Program-made: the position numbers and the translations under genes
Shown: in pieces, positions 46,140 to 57,194 of the stretch
Layout of the letters: each line of letters begins with the position of its first letter
Numbering within the stretch: the first letter of the stretch is position 1
Assembly (NCBI GenBank): GCA_945859605.1
Contig: OX243818.1
Location: 39,405,262 to 39,469,261, forward strand
Direction: 5' to 3'
DNA from: Lumbricus rubellus
Taxonomy: Eukaryota > Annelida > Clitellata > Crassiclitellata > Lumbricidae
Length of the DNA stretch: 64,000 nt
The notes under the pieces: generated by a model
What the model was told of the DNA's origin: nothing
Database searches by the model: none
Seen by the model: the letters and a program-made list of their open reading frames with translations, nothing else

Positions 46140-46900
46140 CTAACAGACTATAACTCGGTTCATCAACGGTTTAGCATGACTATTTTTTTGCTGCCAATCG
46201 ACTTTACATTGAAGTCGGTGGATAATAATTAATTTGACTAGGCGACGTAGGCGCGTAAGCATATGCATGGAAACGTAGCCTACCGGTATTGTACGATTTA
46301 AAACAACGGTCGTGATATTTTCCGGAGGCTCTGTCAGGATCACAAAGCTGCATAGACTATAGGCCTAGGTGCAACCACGATCTAGGCCTATAAGGTTGGG
46401 GGAACACGTAAAATACGAGCGAAACGCGCAATTTGCCGAAGGCAAGGAGCCTCTATAACGACTAGGCCTATCTATGGGGAGCGTGGTAGGCTGCCGACGA
46501 AAATGTGAGCTTCATGTGGCCAACGAGTACATTAATTTTTAGCTCTTGTTTGCCTCAAATCTTTGAACGATAGTCTAATATTCAGAAGTAAACCTATCAG
46601 ACTATATCCAGCTGTGAAAAAATTGATTAAATTTTTTATAATTAATCATATTCAGAAATTGAGATTTTAATTGTTGAAAGAGAACTCCTCTCATTCGCAG
46701 CATTAAAACTTTAAAGGTCCTTCTGAGTTTCTATTTTAAGCAGTAGTCGAATTTTAAAAGTCAGACGGTCAAGTTTTAGAGTGATCTTATAGGCTACACT
46801 TATAATTCTTCTACATCTGAGCTCAACGTTTCTAGACTGAATATTTATTTTTTATTTGCAATCGCTGTAGGGCAATTTCAGCATTGAGATATGAAGACGG
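46140..46900. other. Intergenic stretch
   Basis: AT-rich. No gene is recognised. From about 46960 the sequence aligns with the 3' flank of the F-box-like gene. Confidence 0.35.
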
Positions 46901-47458
46901 ATCAATGGCTTCTAGAGGCAGGCCATTTAATACCGACGGGAATCCTGCTGGACTTACTTTTGCACCTCACCTGAGTCTCTCCTGCTTTGTTCAACTCTGC
47001 ACTGTCGCTCTTTCTCAATAAGCTAGTGTTGAAATTGTACTTGTTCATTCTGTTGTCACATAATATAGTAGACAGCATGAAGCAAAATGACAAAAGCACA
47101 CACTTTATTTGTCTGAATTGTGTAAACAAATTATATTTGTCAACATATATCTCAAGAAAAAAACTTATAATACGGTTCCTTGTACTAAAACGTCATTCTC
47201 ACAAACTTCATAAAGAGAAAAAAACATAATTTCTTAAAGTAAAGTGCTTGAAAAAAAACCCCGATAAAAGCAAATACTTATTCACCTGAAGTTTGCAAAC
47301 GAATTCTGAATTATAAAAATCTCAAACAGAACAACAATTATTACACAATATGTCGGCAACGTTCAATCAACATGGTTTCCATAGCTAGTGCTTGGTAACG
47401 CTGTCATTTTCTCCTTTGAAACGGAAGGTGGTTAGAATATTGCCACTAGAGTATTTAA

Positions 47459-48304
47459 CCCTTATAGGGTAACCGGGGGGTAAAAAATAACCCCCAGCCT
47501 ACTTTTTTTCGTATACTTTTTTTGAATAAAAGAAAATAGACTTGTGCTTTTGTGACTTTTCCTAAATATGTTTTTTCTTCACAATGTCGTTTTCAGCTGT
47601 GCCAAATTGCTCTGCCACCTAGCGGCAGACTAGTGAGAAAAGTAAGGTTTCATATTCCAGTACTGGAAAAATCATTTCTACACTATGTAGATGTAAGCAT
47701 AGTAGTTGATAGAACTGAATTGTTGGAGATATATGTGGTTCTTGTATTTTTGCATAGGAATTAGCCATTCTTTGCTGTATGATTTCTATTTCAGGGTGCA
47801 TTATATTAGTGTAGATTACTTACTTTTGCATAAAGCTATCGAAAGAAATAGGCGATTACAACGCCACAAAGGGCGCGGTGCATGGGCTCATGCGACTTTG
47901 AAACAAAGGGATATAGGCCTACTTGCAGTTGCAGGACCAGAAGATGGCCTCTTCTATTACTTGGTTGATTCAGCAGCGCTCAACGCATATATCATAATTA
48001 TAGAAGTTGCAGAATCCAACATGGCGAGATCACGCACATTCAGTAGGCCTACGTTTGGACAAGCGCCGTGTGTTCCTGCTGGAAGTTGGTCATGAGCTAA
48101 TCAGACCGCTTATAATCACGAGTCATCATTTTAATTCAAGATTTGTTACTCATTACGTTCAACAATGTCCTTGTCTATCATATAAATTAAACAGGACCGA
48201 AATTGGTTAAACATTTCCCTAGATTTGACGAAAATAAATTGGGGGTATTTTTTTACCCCCCGGTTACCAACAACTGTAACCGAAAAAGGGTTACCCTATA
48301 AGGG
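47459..48304. mobile_element. piggyBac-type element with TTAA duplication
   Basis: TTAA at 47455-47458 and 48305-48308; the unbroken paralogue has a single TTAA here. The 16-bp terminal repeats are CCCTTATAGGGTAACC. An inner repeat (GGTAACCGGGGGGTAAAAAA) overlaps the tip on the left but is set in by about 30 bp on the right. This asymmetry is characteristic of piggyBac. The 846-bp interior retains a transposase scrap. Confidence 0.93.
47840..48210 (+). pseudogene. piggyBac transposase remnant
   Basis: In the + frame DGLFYYLVDSAALNAYII and, after a frame change, LDKRRVFLLEVGHELIRPLI resemble the end of the DDE domain of piggyBac-family transposases (D-x-x-x-x-NAY, then R-x-F-L-x-x-L). It is too short to be active. 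Confidence 0.65.
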
Positions 48305-49691
48305 TTAAGAAAAATACCCACTAACTCATTCCTTTCGCTATTGTAGTGAAGTTTATGGTGATAACCTGGCTCGCTTCTGTTCAGTTCTGCGCCAGTAACA
48401 ATCAAGAGATTCAACTCCGAGTCCAAAAGCTCTTGTTTGTTGGACGTTTCACTGATCACAATTCTGCCCTGAGTATCAGCAAAATTTACAGCAATGTGGG
48501 CACCAAGTGTTGACTGGTATTGGCGTATGATGCTTCCATCCATATCTATCTCCGTTAACAGTGCTTTACGTTGGTCGTTAAGTGAAACCAAAACAAGGTT
48601 CCCATTTGATTTCATGAGGATCTTTCCGCCCAACTTGAAACAATAAATACCCGGTGACAACATTATTTTATGCTGCAAGGAACCATCTGCATTTGTAAAT
48701 GCTCACAATTGGAAGATCAGATTCTCTCTGCCCTGAGGCGATCATTATTTTGCCATTAGCAGATGTGGAGATAGTCGAAAATGCCCGCCTTAGATCACGA
48801 ATCCAAGTTGTAATGCGAACAGCCAGTTGTCCGTCACCCATTGTCATGCGTAAGACTGACAGGAAATCCTCGTCTTGCTGAAGACCTAAGATATACACGC
48901 AGTTGGATACGATGCAAGCTGTTATGTCGATAAGGAGAATTTCTGTTAGCGGGATGAGACCTTTCACCACTGGCAAGTTCCTGCGATCGAAAACAAGTAT
49001 ATTTTCTCCGGCGGTATGAATGAAAATTATCATTTCTCAGTGAAGTCACCTTGAAGGTGTTTTGCTCGATAGCACATTGATGCAAAATCTCCACACTAAA
49101 CAGCTCCTGAGCTGAAAATCAAAATTACTGCGATTACAACCTGCACGGACGAAAGGACATACATATGTTCCAGGAAAATGTTCCCAAATTTATGCAACTT
49201 ACGAGATTGCAATTCATGCTTGACAAACTACAGCATATGGTATTGAACTTTATACTTCCGGAGTTAAGAAGATTGTGACTTAATTTTTAACTTAAAAACA
49301 TTGACCGGCTGTTTTGCGCGATGGCAATTTTTACGGGTCCATTGTGAATGATCTTCTGTGATTTTAGTAGTGCTGTTTTTCTAGATGGCACTTTTTACAG
49401 GGCCACCTTGAGGCTCACGTTTTTTGTAAACATACACTTTAATGAGTAATTGCTAGGCCTAGGCCTACTGGATCATTGCTACTCATTCAGAAATTTATAC
49501 AGCAACTCTTCAAGGGGCCTACTCAGGCCCTGGAAATTTTAGTTTTCTTGTCCTCATCTGTTTTTGAAAGACCCAACAGTTTCCTGTGGGCAGCGCTCCC
49601 TTATATAAGATCTGAGCGCGATATATGTTCTGGGACTAATATTTTTTCTTCCTGTCATGCTCTTAAGATGTATTTTTTTAGGAGTTATTCA

Positions 49692-49989
49692 TAGTCTAAC
49701 GGTTTCCTTGCTTAAATAGAAGCTGAATTGACGATTTTCATCATGTGTCTCAACATGCATCCAGCTTCTATTTCAGATTGAAAAAAACTTGACCCATCTT
49801 CCATTTCTTAAACGTTTTTTCATCAATCCAGCTTCTATTTCGCCTGTAAAACCTTCATTCAGCTTCCATTTCTCAAGCGCTTTCTCATAAATCCGGCTTC
49901 TATTTCGGTGAACCAGTTGTCGGTGAACCAGTTGTCCGTGGACTAGTTGTCGTTGGACGAGTTTTCGTTGAACCAGTTGTCGTGGAACC
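49692..49989 (+). mobile_element. Foldback element FB7, right two-thirds
   Basis: It starts at the internal AGTCTAACGGTTTCCTTGCT, passes the centre (GATTTTCATCATGTGTCTC) and inverted units, and ends in the terminal array GTTGTCGTGGAACC. It replaces the upstream part of the F-box paralogue. Confidence 0.8.
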
Positions 49990-50474
49990 GATTATGACAA
50001 CACAAAATGCTTTTCGGCAGAACTTGATTTGTTGCGGTTTCTATCTAGCATCTATTCTAACACAAAAATCAAAAGGGTTTCAGATCTGAGAAACAACATT
50101 GCTTCACTCCAGTCTGCATCCTTTCATATCTCTTCAGATACGAAATGCATAGGAATGCGTTCTGACATCGCTAAAATGTTGGATCTTCATCAACAATATA
50201 TTTCCATGTGCCAATTTAGAAAAATACTTAATTTTGTATTTTAAAATAACATTATTTTACACGGTTCCTCCGCAGTTTGAAAAATAGCAACATGCTGTGA
50301 TGCAAGATTATAAAACTTTCTGTCAAATTACTGATTTTCACTAGGATGGTTCTTCATGGTGTTCTTAAACCACAATGTTGTGAAAACACGGTCGGGCAAA
50401 AAAAAACCTGTTACAGTTTCCCCGATATGGTTTCTAGCATGACACTGCAGAAAACATGGATGAGAAAATCTTTG

Positions 50475-52808
50475 TTACACATCTGACATCTCCTCAGTGT
50501 GGACTTTCTTGTGAATTCTCAGAGCGCTAGATCTTGAAAACAATTTATGGCATATTTGGCACAGATAGGGTTTCTCGCCAGTGTGGATTCTACCATGATC
50601 CTTTAGACTGGAAGAATCAGTGAAGGTTTTTATGCATTCCTGGCATTTGTATGGTTTCTCCCCAGTATGGGTTCTTGCGTGAACTATAAGATCGGACTCC
50701 CGTGAGAACAACTTCTGGCAAACTTTGCATTGATATGGTTTTTCTCCAGTGTGGATTCTAACATGATCTCGCAGCTTAGAAAATTGGATAAAAGTTTTCT
50801 TGCACACTCGACACAGATGTGGTTTCTCTCCACTGTGTATTCTTTGGTGAGTATTCAGACTGGAGAAGTATGAAAATGCTTTTGGGCACATCTTGCAGAG
50901 GTAAGGTTTCTCACCGTAATGTGCCCTGATGTGAGCTTTTAAATAGCCACTACTGTTAGTTCTGAAATCACATAACTGACAATGGTAGGATTTTTCACCT
51001 GTATGAATATTTCTTGCGTGACATCGCACCTGGTAAGCTCGGGCAAATCTTTTTTCACATACTATGCATTGGTGAGGCTTCTCTCCGGTATGGATTCTCA
51101 TGTGAATCTTTAAGCCGCTTTGGAATGCGAAGGCTTTGGAACATAACTGGCATTGATGTAATTTCTCTCCAGAATGGGTAATCATGTGTTCTCGTAGAGA
51201 AGAAATATGGGAATAACATTTTTCACACATCTGACATTGATGCGGTTTCTCTCCAGTATGAACTCTCGTGTGTTTTCGCAACACGGTAGAACTTGAAAAA
51301 GTTTTTTCACAAATCTGGCACATATAGGGTTTGTCTCCAGTATGGATCCTAGTGTGCTCTATCAGATGGCTAGAATGTGAATATGATTTTTGGCATATCA
51401 GACAGAGATATGGTCTCTCTCCAGTGTGGAGTCTAACATGCCATCTTAAAGTGGCCGAAAGAGGATATCTTTTTTGACATATGTGGCACTGAAATGGTCT
51501 GTCACCAGTATGAGTTTTCTTGTGAACCTGTAGAATGGAAAATCGTGCGAATGATTTTAAACATAACTGGCATAGGTATGGCTTTTCTCCGGAATGGCAT
51601 GTAACATGAATACGTAGCCCATCAGACGAGGCAAACATTTTTCGACATACGTGACATTGGTATGGCTTCTCTCCGGTGTGTATTCTAATGTGAGTCTTGA
51701 CAGCAGAAAGAGATGAAAATGTTTTCGGACAGAACTGACAATGGTTCAGTTTTTCTCCAGCATGGCTTCTTATATGGCCTTGTATACTACAATCTCGAGA
51801 ATATCTGTGCTTACATGTCTGACATTGGTTGGGTTTCTCTCCAGTGTGGGTTCTTTTATGAACCTGCAGTGAGGAAGAATAAGTAAACCTTTTCTGACAT
51901 GTATGACACTGAAAAGGTTTCTCTCCGGTATGGATTCTTTCATGAACCTTTAGATGGTAAGACGATGCATAAGTTTTCGGACATATGTGACACAGATATG
52001 GGTTCTTCTTTCCAGTATGGATTCTATTATGAACCTGCAGATAGTCAGAGCGAGAAAATCTTTTCTGACATATCTGACACTGAAATGGTTTTTCTCCTTT
52101 ATGTATTCTCTTGTGAACCTGAAGATAGTTGTGCGTCGTAAATGATTTTTGGCAGAACTGGCATTGGTAGGATGTATCTGCTGTATGTTTTCTTCGATGA
52201 ACTTGAAGATAGTCCGAGCGAGCAAATCTCTTTTGACATGTCTCACATTGAAATGGCTTCTCCCTGGTGTGAAGTTTTTTGTGAACCTTAACAATTTGAT
52301 GCGTCGTAAATGATTTTTTGCATAAATCACATTGGTAGGGTTTGTCTCCGGTATGAATTCTATTGTGAATTTCCAGATAATCGGATTGAGCAAATCTTTT
52401 CTCACATATGTTGCACAGAAATGGTTTATTTCCGGTATGTGTTTTCATGTGAACTTGCAGGCGAGACAATTGCATAAATGATTTCTGGCAAAAGTGACAC
52501 TGATATGAATTTTCTTCAGTATGGATTCTAACATGAGTTTTTAGACTGAAAGACTGGGAAAATCTGTCATGACATACATCGCATTTATACTTTTGTTCTC
52601 CACAATTGGTTTTTAGATGTGTTTTCATTTCCGAAGGAGAGGAGAATGCTTTCTGACACACCTGACAAAAGTATGATTTTACACCATTATGGATTCTCAT
52701 GTGACTCTTTAGATGCCTGGTGTTCTTAAACATTTTCTTACATGACTTGCATTCGTATTCATTTTCGTTGCCACATCTTGTCTTGCTGCGACTCACTTGG
52801 CCATCCAT
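50475..52808 (-). CDS. C2H2 zinc-finger protein with 27 fingers (ZNF-C)
   Basis: A 777-aa protein from ATG at 52808 (MDGQVSRSKTRCG), presumably a DNA-binding nuclear protein. Twenty-seven fingers start at residue 20. Finger 2 ends HLKTN, so its last zinc ligand is missing. Finger 21 has one extra residue (HARNIH), and the linker after finger 9 has one extra (TGKKNPYL). The helices are much more diverse than in ZNF-A/B, with a recurring SDYLQVH type in fingers 5, 7 and 9. The open frame continues upstream to an acceptor-like TTTTGTCCACAG near 52870-52880, so a few residues may be encoded before this Met via an upstream exon. No KRAB, BTB or SCAN domain is seen. Confidence 0.92.
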   Translation of the reverse strand: MDGQVSRSKTRCGNENEYECKSCKKMFKNTRHLKSHMRIHNGVKSYFCQVCQKAFSSPSEMKTHLKTNCGEQKYKCDVCHDRFSQSFSLKTHVRIHTEENSYQCHFCQKSFMQLSRLQVHMKTHTGNKPFLCNICEKRFAQSDYLEIHNRIHTGDKPYQCDLCKKSFTTHQIVKVHKKLHTREKPFQCETCQKRFARSDYLQVHRRKHTADTSYQCQFCQKSFTTHNYLQVHKRIHKGEKPFQCQICQKRFSRSDYLQVHNRIHTGKKNPYLCHICPKTYASSYHLKVHERIHTGEKPFQCHTCQKRFTYSSSLQVHKRTHTGEKPNQCQTCKHRYSRDCSIQGHIRSHAGEKLNHCQFCPKTFSSLSAVKTHIRIHTGEKPYQCHVCRKMFASSDGLRIHVTCHSGEKPYLCQLCLKSFARFSILQVHKKTHTGDRPFQCHICQKRYPLSATLRWHVRLHTGERPYLCLICQKSYSHSSHLIEHTRIHTGDKPYMCQICEKTFSSSTVLRKHTRVHTGEKPHQCQMCEKCYSHISSLREHMITHSGEKLHQCQLCSKAFAFQSGLKIHMRIHTGEKPHQCIVCEKRFARAYQVRCHARNIHTGEKSYHCQLCDFRTNSSGYLKAHIRAHYGEKPYLCKMCPKAFSYFSSLNTHQRIHSGEKPHLCRVCKKTFIQFSKLRDHVRIHTGEKPYQCKVCQKLFSRESDLIVHARTHTGEKPYKCQECIKTFTDSSSLKDHGRIHTGEKPYLCQICHKLFSRSSALRIHKKVHTEEMSDV

Positions 52809-53164
52809 CGCAAGTAAAATCTCACTTGTGAAATTTGGCTTTGTGGGTGAAATTCGCAAATGAGGGCTGTGGACAAAAGCTTATTGTCATCATCAAGGAC
52901 AATATACAGGTTTCTGGCACAATTTCAGATTTTACATTCTGTAGGACAAGAGTTTGAAGGGCTGTGCAAAATTTGATTTTCGACAAAGCTGGAATTAAGA
53001 ACACAGAATCTCATTGTCGTTTCGGTGGATTGATATTTCCGGCAAAGTAACACTGTAACATAACATAAATGTTTCATCGCAAGTTGCTTAACAAAAGATG
53101 CGCTTGCTGCCTAAGGTCGACTCGTCAGTGTTCTACAAGCTCCTTAAAACTTTTTTGTTTCACC

Positions 53165-53250
53165 GTGGTTGGACTGGGAGCGCTTCTGAGTGGATTTCTT
53201 GAAGAGGCGCTATATAAATTCTTGAAATGAATGAATGAATGAATGAAAAG
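53165..53250 (+). repeat. CR1/SINE-type 3' tail
   Basis: GACTGGGAGCGCTTCTGAGT, then CTTGAAGAGGCGCTATATAA, ending (GAAT)n. It is the same module as the 3' end of the CR1-like fragment at 57.2 kb, in opposite orientation. Confidence 0.75.
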
Positions 53251-53571
53251 GTAATTAATGAAGTGCAAATTGGGTGAACGTGGACATTAGCGTCGTAAAT
53301 TATTTTCACGCATATAAAGGCACAAAAAGAGTATTAAAATATTTCTGCCAACGTGCTATTGCCTAAGTGATCTTTTATTATACTTAGAATTTGTTAAAAA
53401 GAAGAAAATCGATTGAAAAATTGTAATATTTTGTCATAACGAACCGCCGATCGATCGAAGTTGTTATTCAATTCTGACCCTTTCCGGAAGTTGCGTGCGG
53501 CAAGTGTGCAATAAGACAGCACGCAAAAATAAATAAGTAAGTAAAAGTTCAGCTTTTTCAATTGCATCAGT

Positions 53572-53805
53572 TGTTTCATGAATCCAACTCCTGTTTCAAT
53601 AATAGTTATTTTTAATCAATCCAGCTCCAATTTAAGCTAGAATATTTTTATTAATCCAGCTTCTATTTCTCACCCGTTATTTTCGTCAATCCAGCTTCTA
53701 TTTCAGATATAAAAATATCCTCATCCAGCTTCCATTACTTAAGCGTTTTTTCATTAATCCGGCTTCTATTTCAGATCTTGAAATACTTTCATCCAGCTTC
53801 CATTT
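53572..53805 (+). repeat. AGCTTCTATTTC-unit array
   Basis: About seven units (CCAGCTTCTATTTC spaced by TCGTCAAT, AAATATCCTCAT and similar). No terminal arrays are present. Confidence 0.75.
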
Positions 53806-54166
53806 ATCATTTTGAACTTAGGACCGAAGTTTTGACGTTCACGTTATTTATAGTCGCATATACGTCTATGGTTTGGGCGCGCACCCCAACTTCCGGTCAG
53901 ATGTTGGGTTCAATGGCGATTGGAACGGCGATTTCGCATGGGAAATGTGACATTTTGAAAACATATTTTCTATCAATATTAGTATCCTTACCAAATTTTA
54001 AGTGTGCTGTTAGATGAGTTAGACCATTGCAAGTCATTAGGAATAATTTACGGCGCTTTTTGTGTCGTGAAAAGCGTGAAAATAATTTACGACGCTAATG
54101 TCCACGTTTACCGCAAATTGATATACATGTAGCCAACAGCACACAAGAAAACCCGCAGTTTCTTAA

Positions 54167-54805
54167 CCCTCGGAGGCTAACCTATAAAAAAATCACATAT
54201 TGGATAACCTGGGGTATATTTTTCACCCCACACGTTTTGAGGCCTATGATATAATATTAGACCATGTTTGATCAACAACGGCACTTAATTCAAGTTCAGC
54301 ATGGAATTTACAATCTATGAAACCTAACTAAGGTAAATTATCAGCACAATTGTCGAGTCTACGGTCACCTACACACAAGTAATGCTTTGTTGCATGCTTT
54401 CAACATACAAAGTTGCATGACGTAGGTTAGGTCTATGACATCATCGATTTCAACATTATCTGGCTACGAGACTTCATCACAATCAACAGACTCTACATTA
54501 TCCTCATCACTATCATCATTTTCAATCCATTGATATCAATTCTGATATCAGTTTAGCTGCATTGGCTGCTGATAACCGTCGAAACCCCTTCAACACAAAT
54601 ACATTATTAGTAACAATGGCCATTGTATGACTTCAGTCACGTGACCGTGCATTTGATACAACAATTTGAAAAAATGTGGAATTAAGCCAAAATCATCTGT
54701 GAGCAGATACACAAAAGCGCATGGCAGAATTTCAAAGCAGTAAAAAATTTCAGGGCATATACTGACAGTGGGGTGAAAAAAACACCCCAGGTTAGCCTCC
54801 GAGGG
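54167..54805. mobile_element. piggyBac-type MITE
   Basis: TTAA at 54163-54166 and 54806-54809. The ends are CCCTCGGAGGCTAACCT and its exact complement. Subterminal inverted text is CACCCCACAC / GTGGGGTGAAAAAAACACCC. It is 639 bp, with no transposase. Confidence 0.9.
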
Positions 54806-54933
54806 TTAAATATATGCCGACTAAAATTATATAAAACATTCAAAGTAACACTTTCATCTAGTAATAGGCCCAACTAAGACAGAAATTATTTTTGGGACAA
54901 TTCAAATAATTATAGGCTACTATTTAAAATTTG

Positions 54934-55155
54934 GGTATACATGTACAATCAGGGGGCGAAAATTTTACTTATTTCTGCGGTGCCGTCGGCGTTGTCATTT
55001 CACGTCTTTTTTGTGAGGGTCGGTTAGGGCTCAGGTTAGGCATCGTGAGGGTCGGTTAGGGTTAGTGTTAGGGTTAGTTTAGCCATTAGAAACTCTGGTG
55101 GATTGATGGCAAAAGACACCGTGTATTTTTCGCCCCCTGATTGTACATGTATACC
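54934..55155. mobile_element. Small element with perfect 29-bp inverted ends
   Basis: GGTATACATGTACAATCAGG continues to GGGCGAAAA (54934-54962), and 55127-55155 is its exact complement. The interior has several GGTTAGGG words. It is non-coding and of unknown superfamily. Confidence 0.7.
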
Positions 55156-55257
55156 AAAATTTGTTACCTTAGATTCAAAAATTCCGTTTTCCGTTTATAC
55201 TCTTATATTGACGTCATCGCAATATCATAGGCTACGTGTGCATGGAGATTTTATAGC

Positions 55258-55306
55258 GATGGAAGAGGTGCAGCTTCTCCAAAGATCGAGGGAACATGAT
55301 AACAAG
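55258..55306 (+). other. Possible first coding exon (MEEVQLLQRSREHDN) with donor
   Basis: An ATG opens 16 codons up to AA|GTAAGT. Sequence around it (ATTGACGTCATCGCAATATC upstream, AAGTAAGTAGGCCTAATGG downstream) is repeated, diverged, at 33.11-33.25 kb upstream of the F-box-like gene. It may be the start of a divergent neighbour gene. No downstream exon is recognised and it could be chance. Confidence 0.25.
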
Positions 55307-55873
55307 TAAGTAGGCCTAATGGGGCTTTTCAATGCGTCTTATTCAAACAAGAGCTTTGCAGGACACTAAATTTCTCAAAAGAAGATCTCACCATTTCGTT
55401 TCAATGGATTTTGCCATAAAATAATCATAGTAGTTTTGTGTTTAAGCATTTGTAAAGCGCCTTTAGTAAGGTGAGCCGTTAAAAAACGATCCCAATGCGC
55501 AAAATCTTGCGTGATGAAACAACTTTTGAGAAGAGAGAAGGAAGACGAAAGATATGCAGACAGAATTAGGTCTAGTCATTCTAGTGTGCAGTAAGCAGGT
55601 GGAGAGAGCGCGTTACAAAAAGGACCAACCTAGGCTAGTAGGCCTATTATTTCGCTGATTGAAAAAAGGGTGTATGCGCGTCACTGAAACAATTCTGAAA
55701 TTAAAAATTATAGTAGGCCTAACCTAATTTATTATTATTATGCCTATTTATTAATATTATTTCCCATAATGCACACAAAATAGTAAACTTTACATGGATC
55801 AAAGTCTAACTCGCCCTGTCTTTTTTCGACAATTCTCATACTGCAATATAGCCTACTGAACAGGCCTATTATA

Positions 55874-57071
55874 CACCGTGGTTCAAAAAAAACTAAGCCA
55901 AATTGTTTTGCATATATCTCTAATACCTGATGACAAATCAAGCTAATATTTTCCAAATATTTAGAGAAGTGGACCAAGAATATGATCCCAAAATTTCATG
56001 AGACAAAGTTGAACGGATAAAAAGATATGAATATTTAAACTTCATATGCCGAAATTTCAGTTTACAAGCAATTTTCTGTCAGATTCAAACAAATGTTTTC
56101 TTATATCTCTAATGCCTGATGATTAATCATTCTAAAATTTTCCAGATATGTAGAGAATTGAACTAACAATATGATTCCAACAGTATGGTTTTATTATTTG
56201 ATTAATTAAGATGCTCAAAATGTCCTCCTGCTTGCACGCAAGCCTGGAAGCGCGTCGCCATGCATTACGCAACAGCAACGTCAATTATCCAGGCCATCCC
56301 ACACTTCCAAGAAGCGTTGGTTGCTTCAGATCGTTTATATCATGGATTGTTGTCTGGTAGACTCGGTCTTTCATCATGCACGCTTCACACTTTATAGTCG
56401 ACAAGATTCAAATCTGGGCTGTTCGGAGGCCATAGTGTGGGAGAAATGAAGTCTGGCGTCTCTCTTGTCTGCATTTCGACGGTTTCCTTGAATCTGTTCT
56501 GTTGAAGAAAAAAAACAACCTTCTGGGGCTATAGATTTCTGATAACAGGTGGAAGATGTTGTGACAGCAGAATATTGCGATAATATACTTCGTTAATTTT
56601 ACTCCAGAATCCCTGAAAACCAAAATTGGGAACTATCAAGCAACGAAACTGCAACGAACACCATAACAGACTTGCTGAAAACAGAAATTTCTGGAGATGA
56701 TGTTTAAATATTCATATCTTTCTATCCGTTCAAATTTATGACATGATATTTTGGAATCCTATTCTTGGTTCAATCCCCTAAATATCTGGAGAATTTTGGT
56801 ATGATTAATTGTCAGGTATTGGAGACATAAGAAAAACAGTTTGGCTCATTTTTTTACTGAATCTGGCAGAAATTTGCTTGTAAACTGCTATTTTGACATA
56901 TGAAGTTGAGAGATTCGTATCTTTTTATCCGTTCAATTTTAGCTCTTGAAATTTTGGAATCATATTCTTGGTCCAATTCTCTAAATATTTGGAAAATTTT
57001 AGCGTGATATGTTATCAGGCAGCAGAGATATCGGAAAAACAATTTGGCTTAGTTTTTTTTGAACCACGGTG
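55874..57071 (-). mobile_element. Tc1/mariner-like element with degenerate transposase
   Basis: TA flanks (55872-55873, 57072-57073). The ends CACCGTGGTTCAAAAAAAAC are inverted, and subterminal copies of TCTCTAAATATTTGGAAAATTTT-like and GATATGAATATTTAAACTTC-like text recur several times. On the minus strand about 56210-56450, broken frames read WPPNSPDLNLVDYK and FQACVQAGGHFEHL, hallmarks of mariner transposases. 1,198 bp. Confidence 0.88.
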
Positions 57072-57194
57072 TAGATAGGCTACAATGTCAAAATTACAAC
57101 AGGTTTCTTGGCGTTGAGAGCGATCTTTTAGACAATATTTCCTTTAATGACATTCTTGACCAATTTGCTACTGCAGGAGCAGGAAAATGTGAAC

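Larger units (their letters stand above)
47415..49111 (-). pseudogene. Broken paralogue of the F-box/propeller gene (last exon only)
   Basis: This matches exon 4 of the 29-32 kb gene over its whole length. It keeps the acceptor (TTTTCAG at 49112 upward) and blocks such as LLIDITACIVSNCVYILGL, STSANGKIMIASGQRES, DMDGSIIRQYQSTLG and NFADTQGRIVISETSNK. An extra T near 49030 and another near 48695 shift the frame. An 846-bp piggyBac-type element is inserted near the C-terminus. The upstream intron is still homologous up to about 49690, where foldback DNA replaces it, and the F-box exon is not found. Confidence 0.85.

Noticed and set aside
51950..52405. Out-of-frame open reading frame inside ZNF-C
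   Set aside because: Shadow frame of the zinc-finger array; no independent support.
54990..55082. Interstitial telomere repeat (GGTTAGGG words)
   Set aside because: Only four to five imperfect units, inside a small transposon-like inverted-repeat element.
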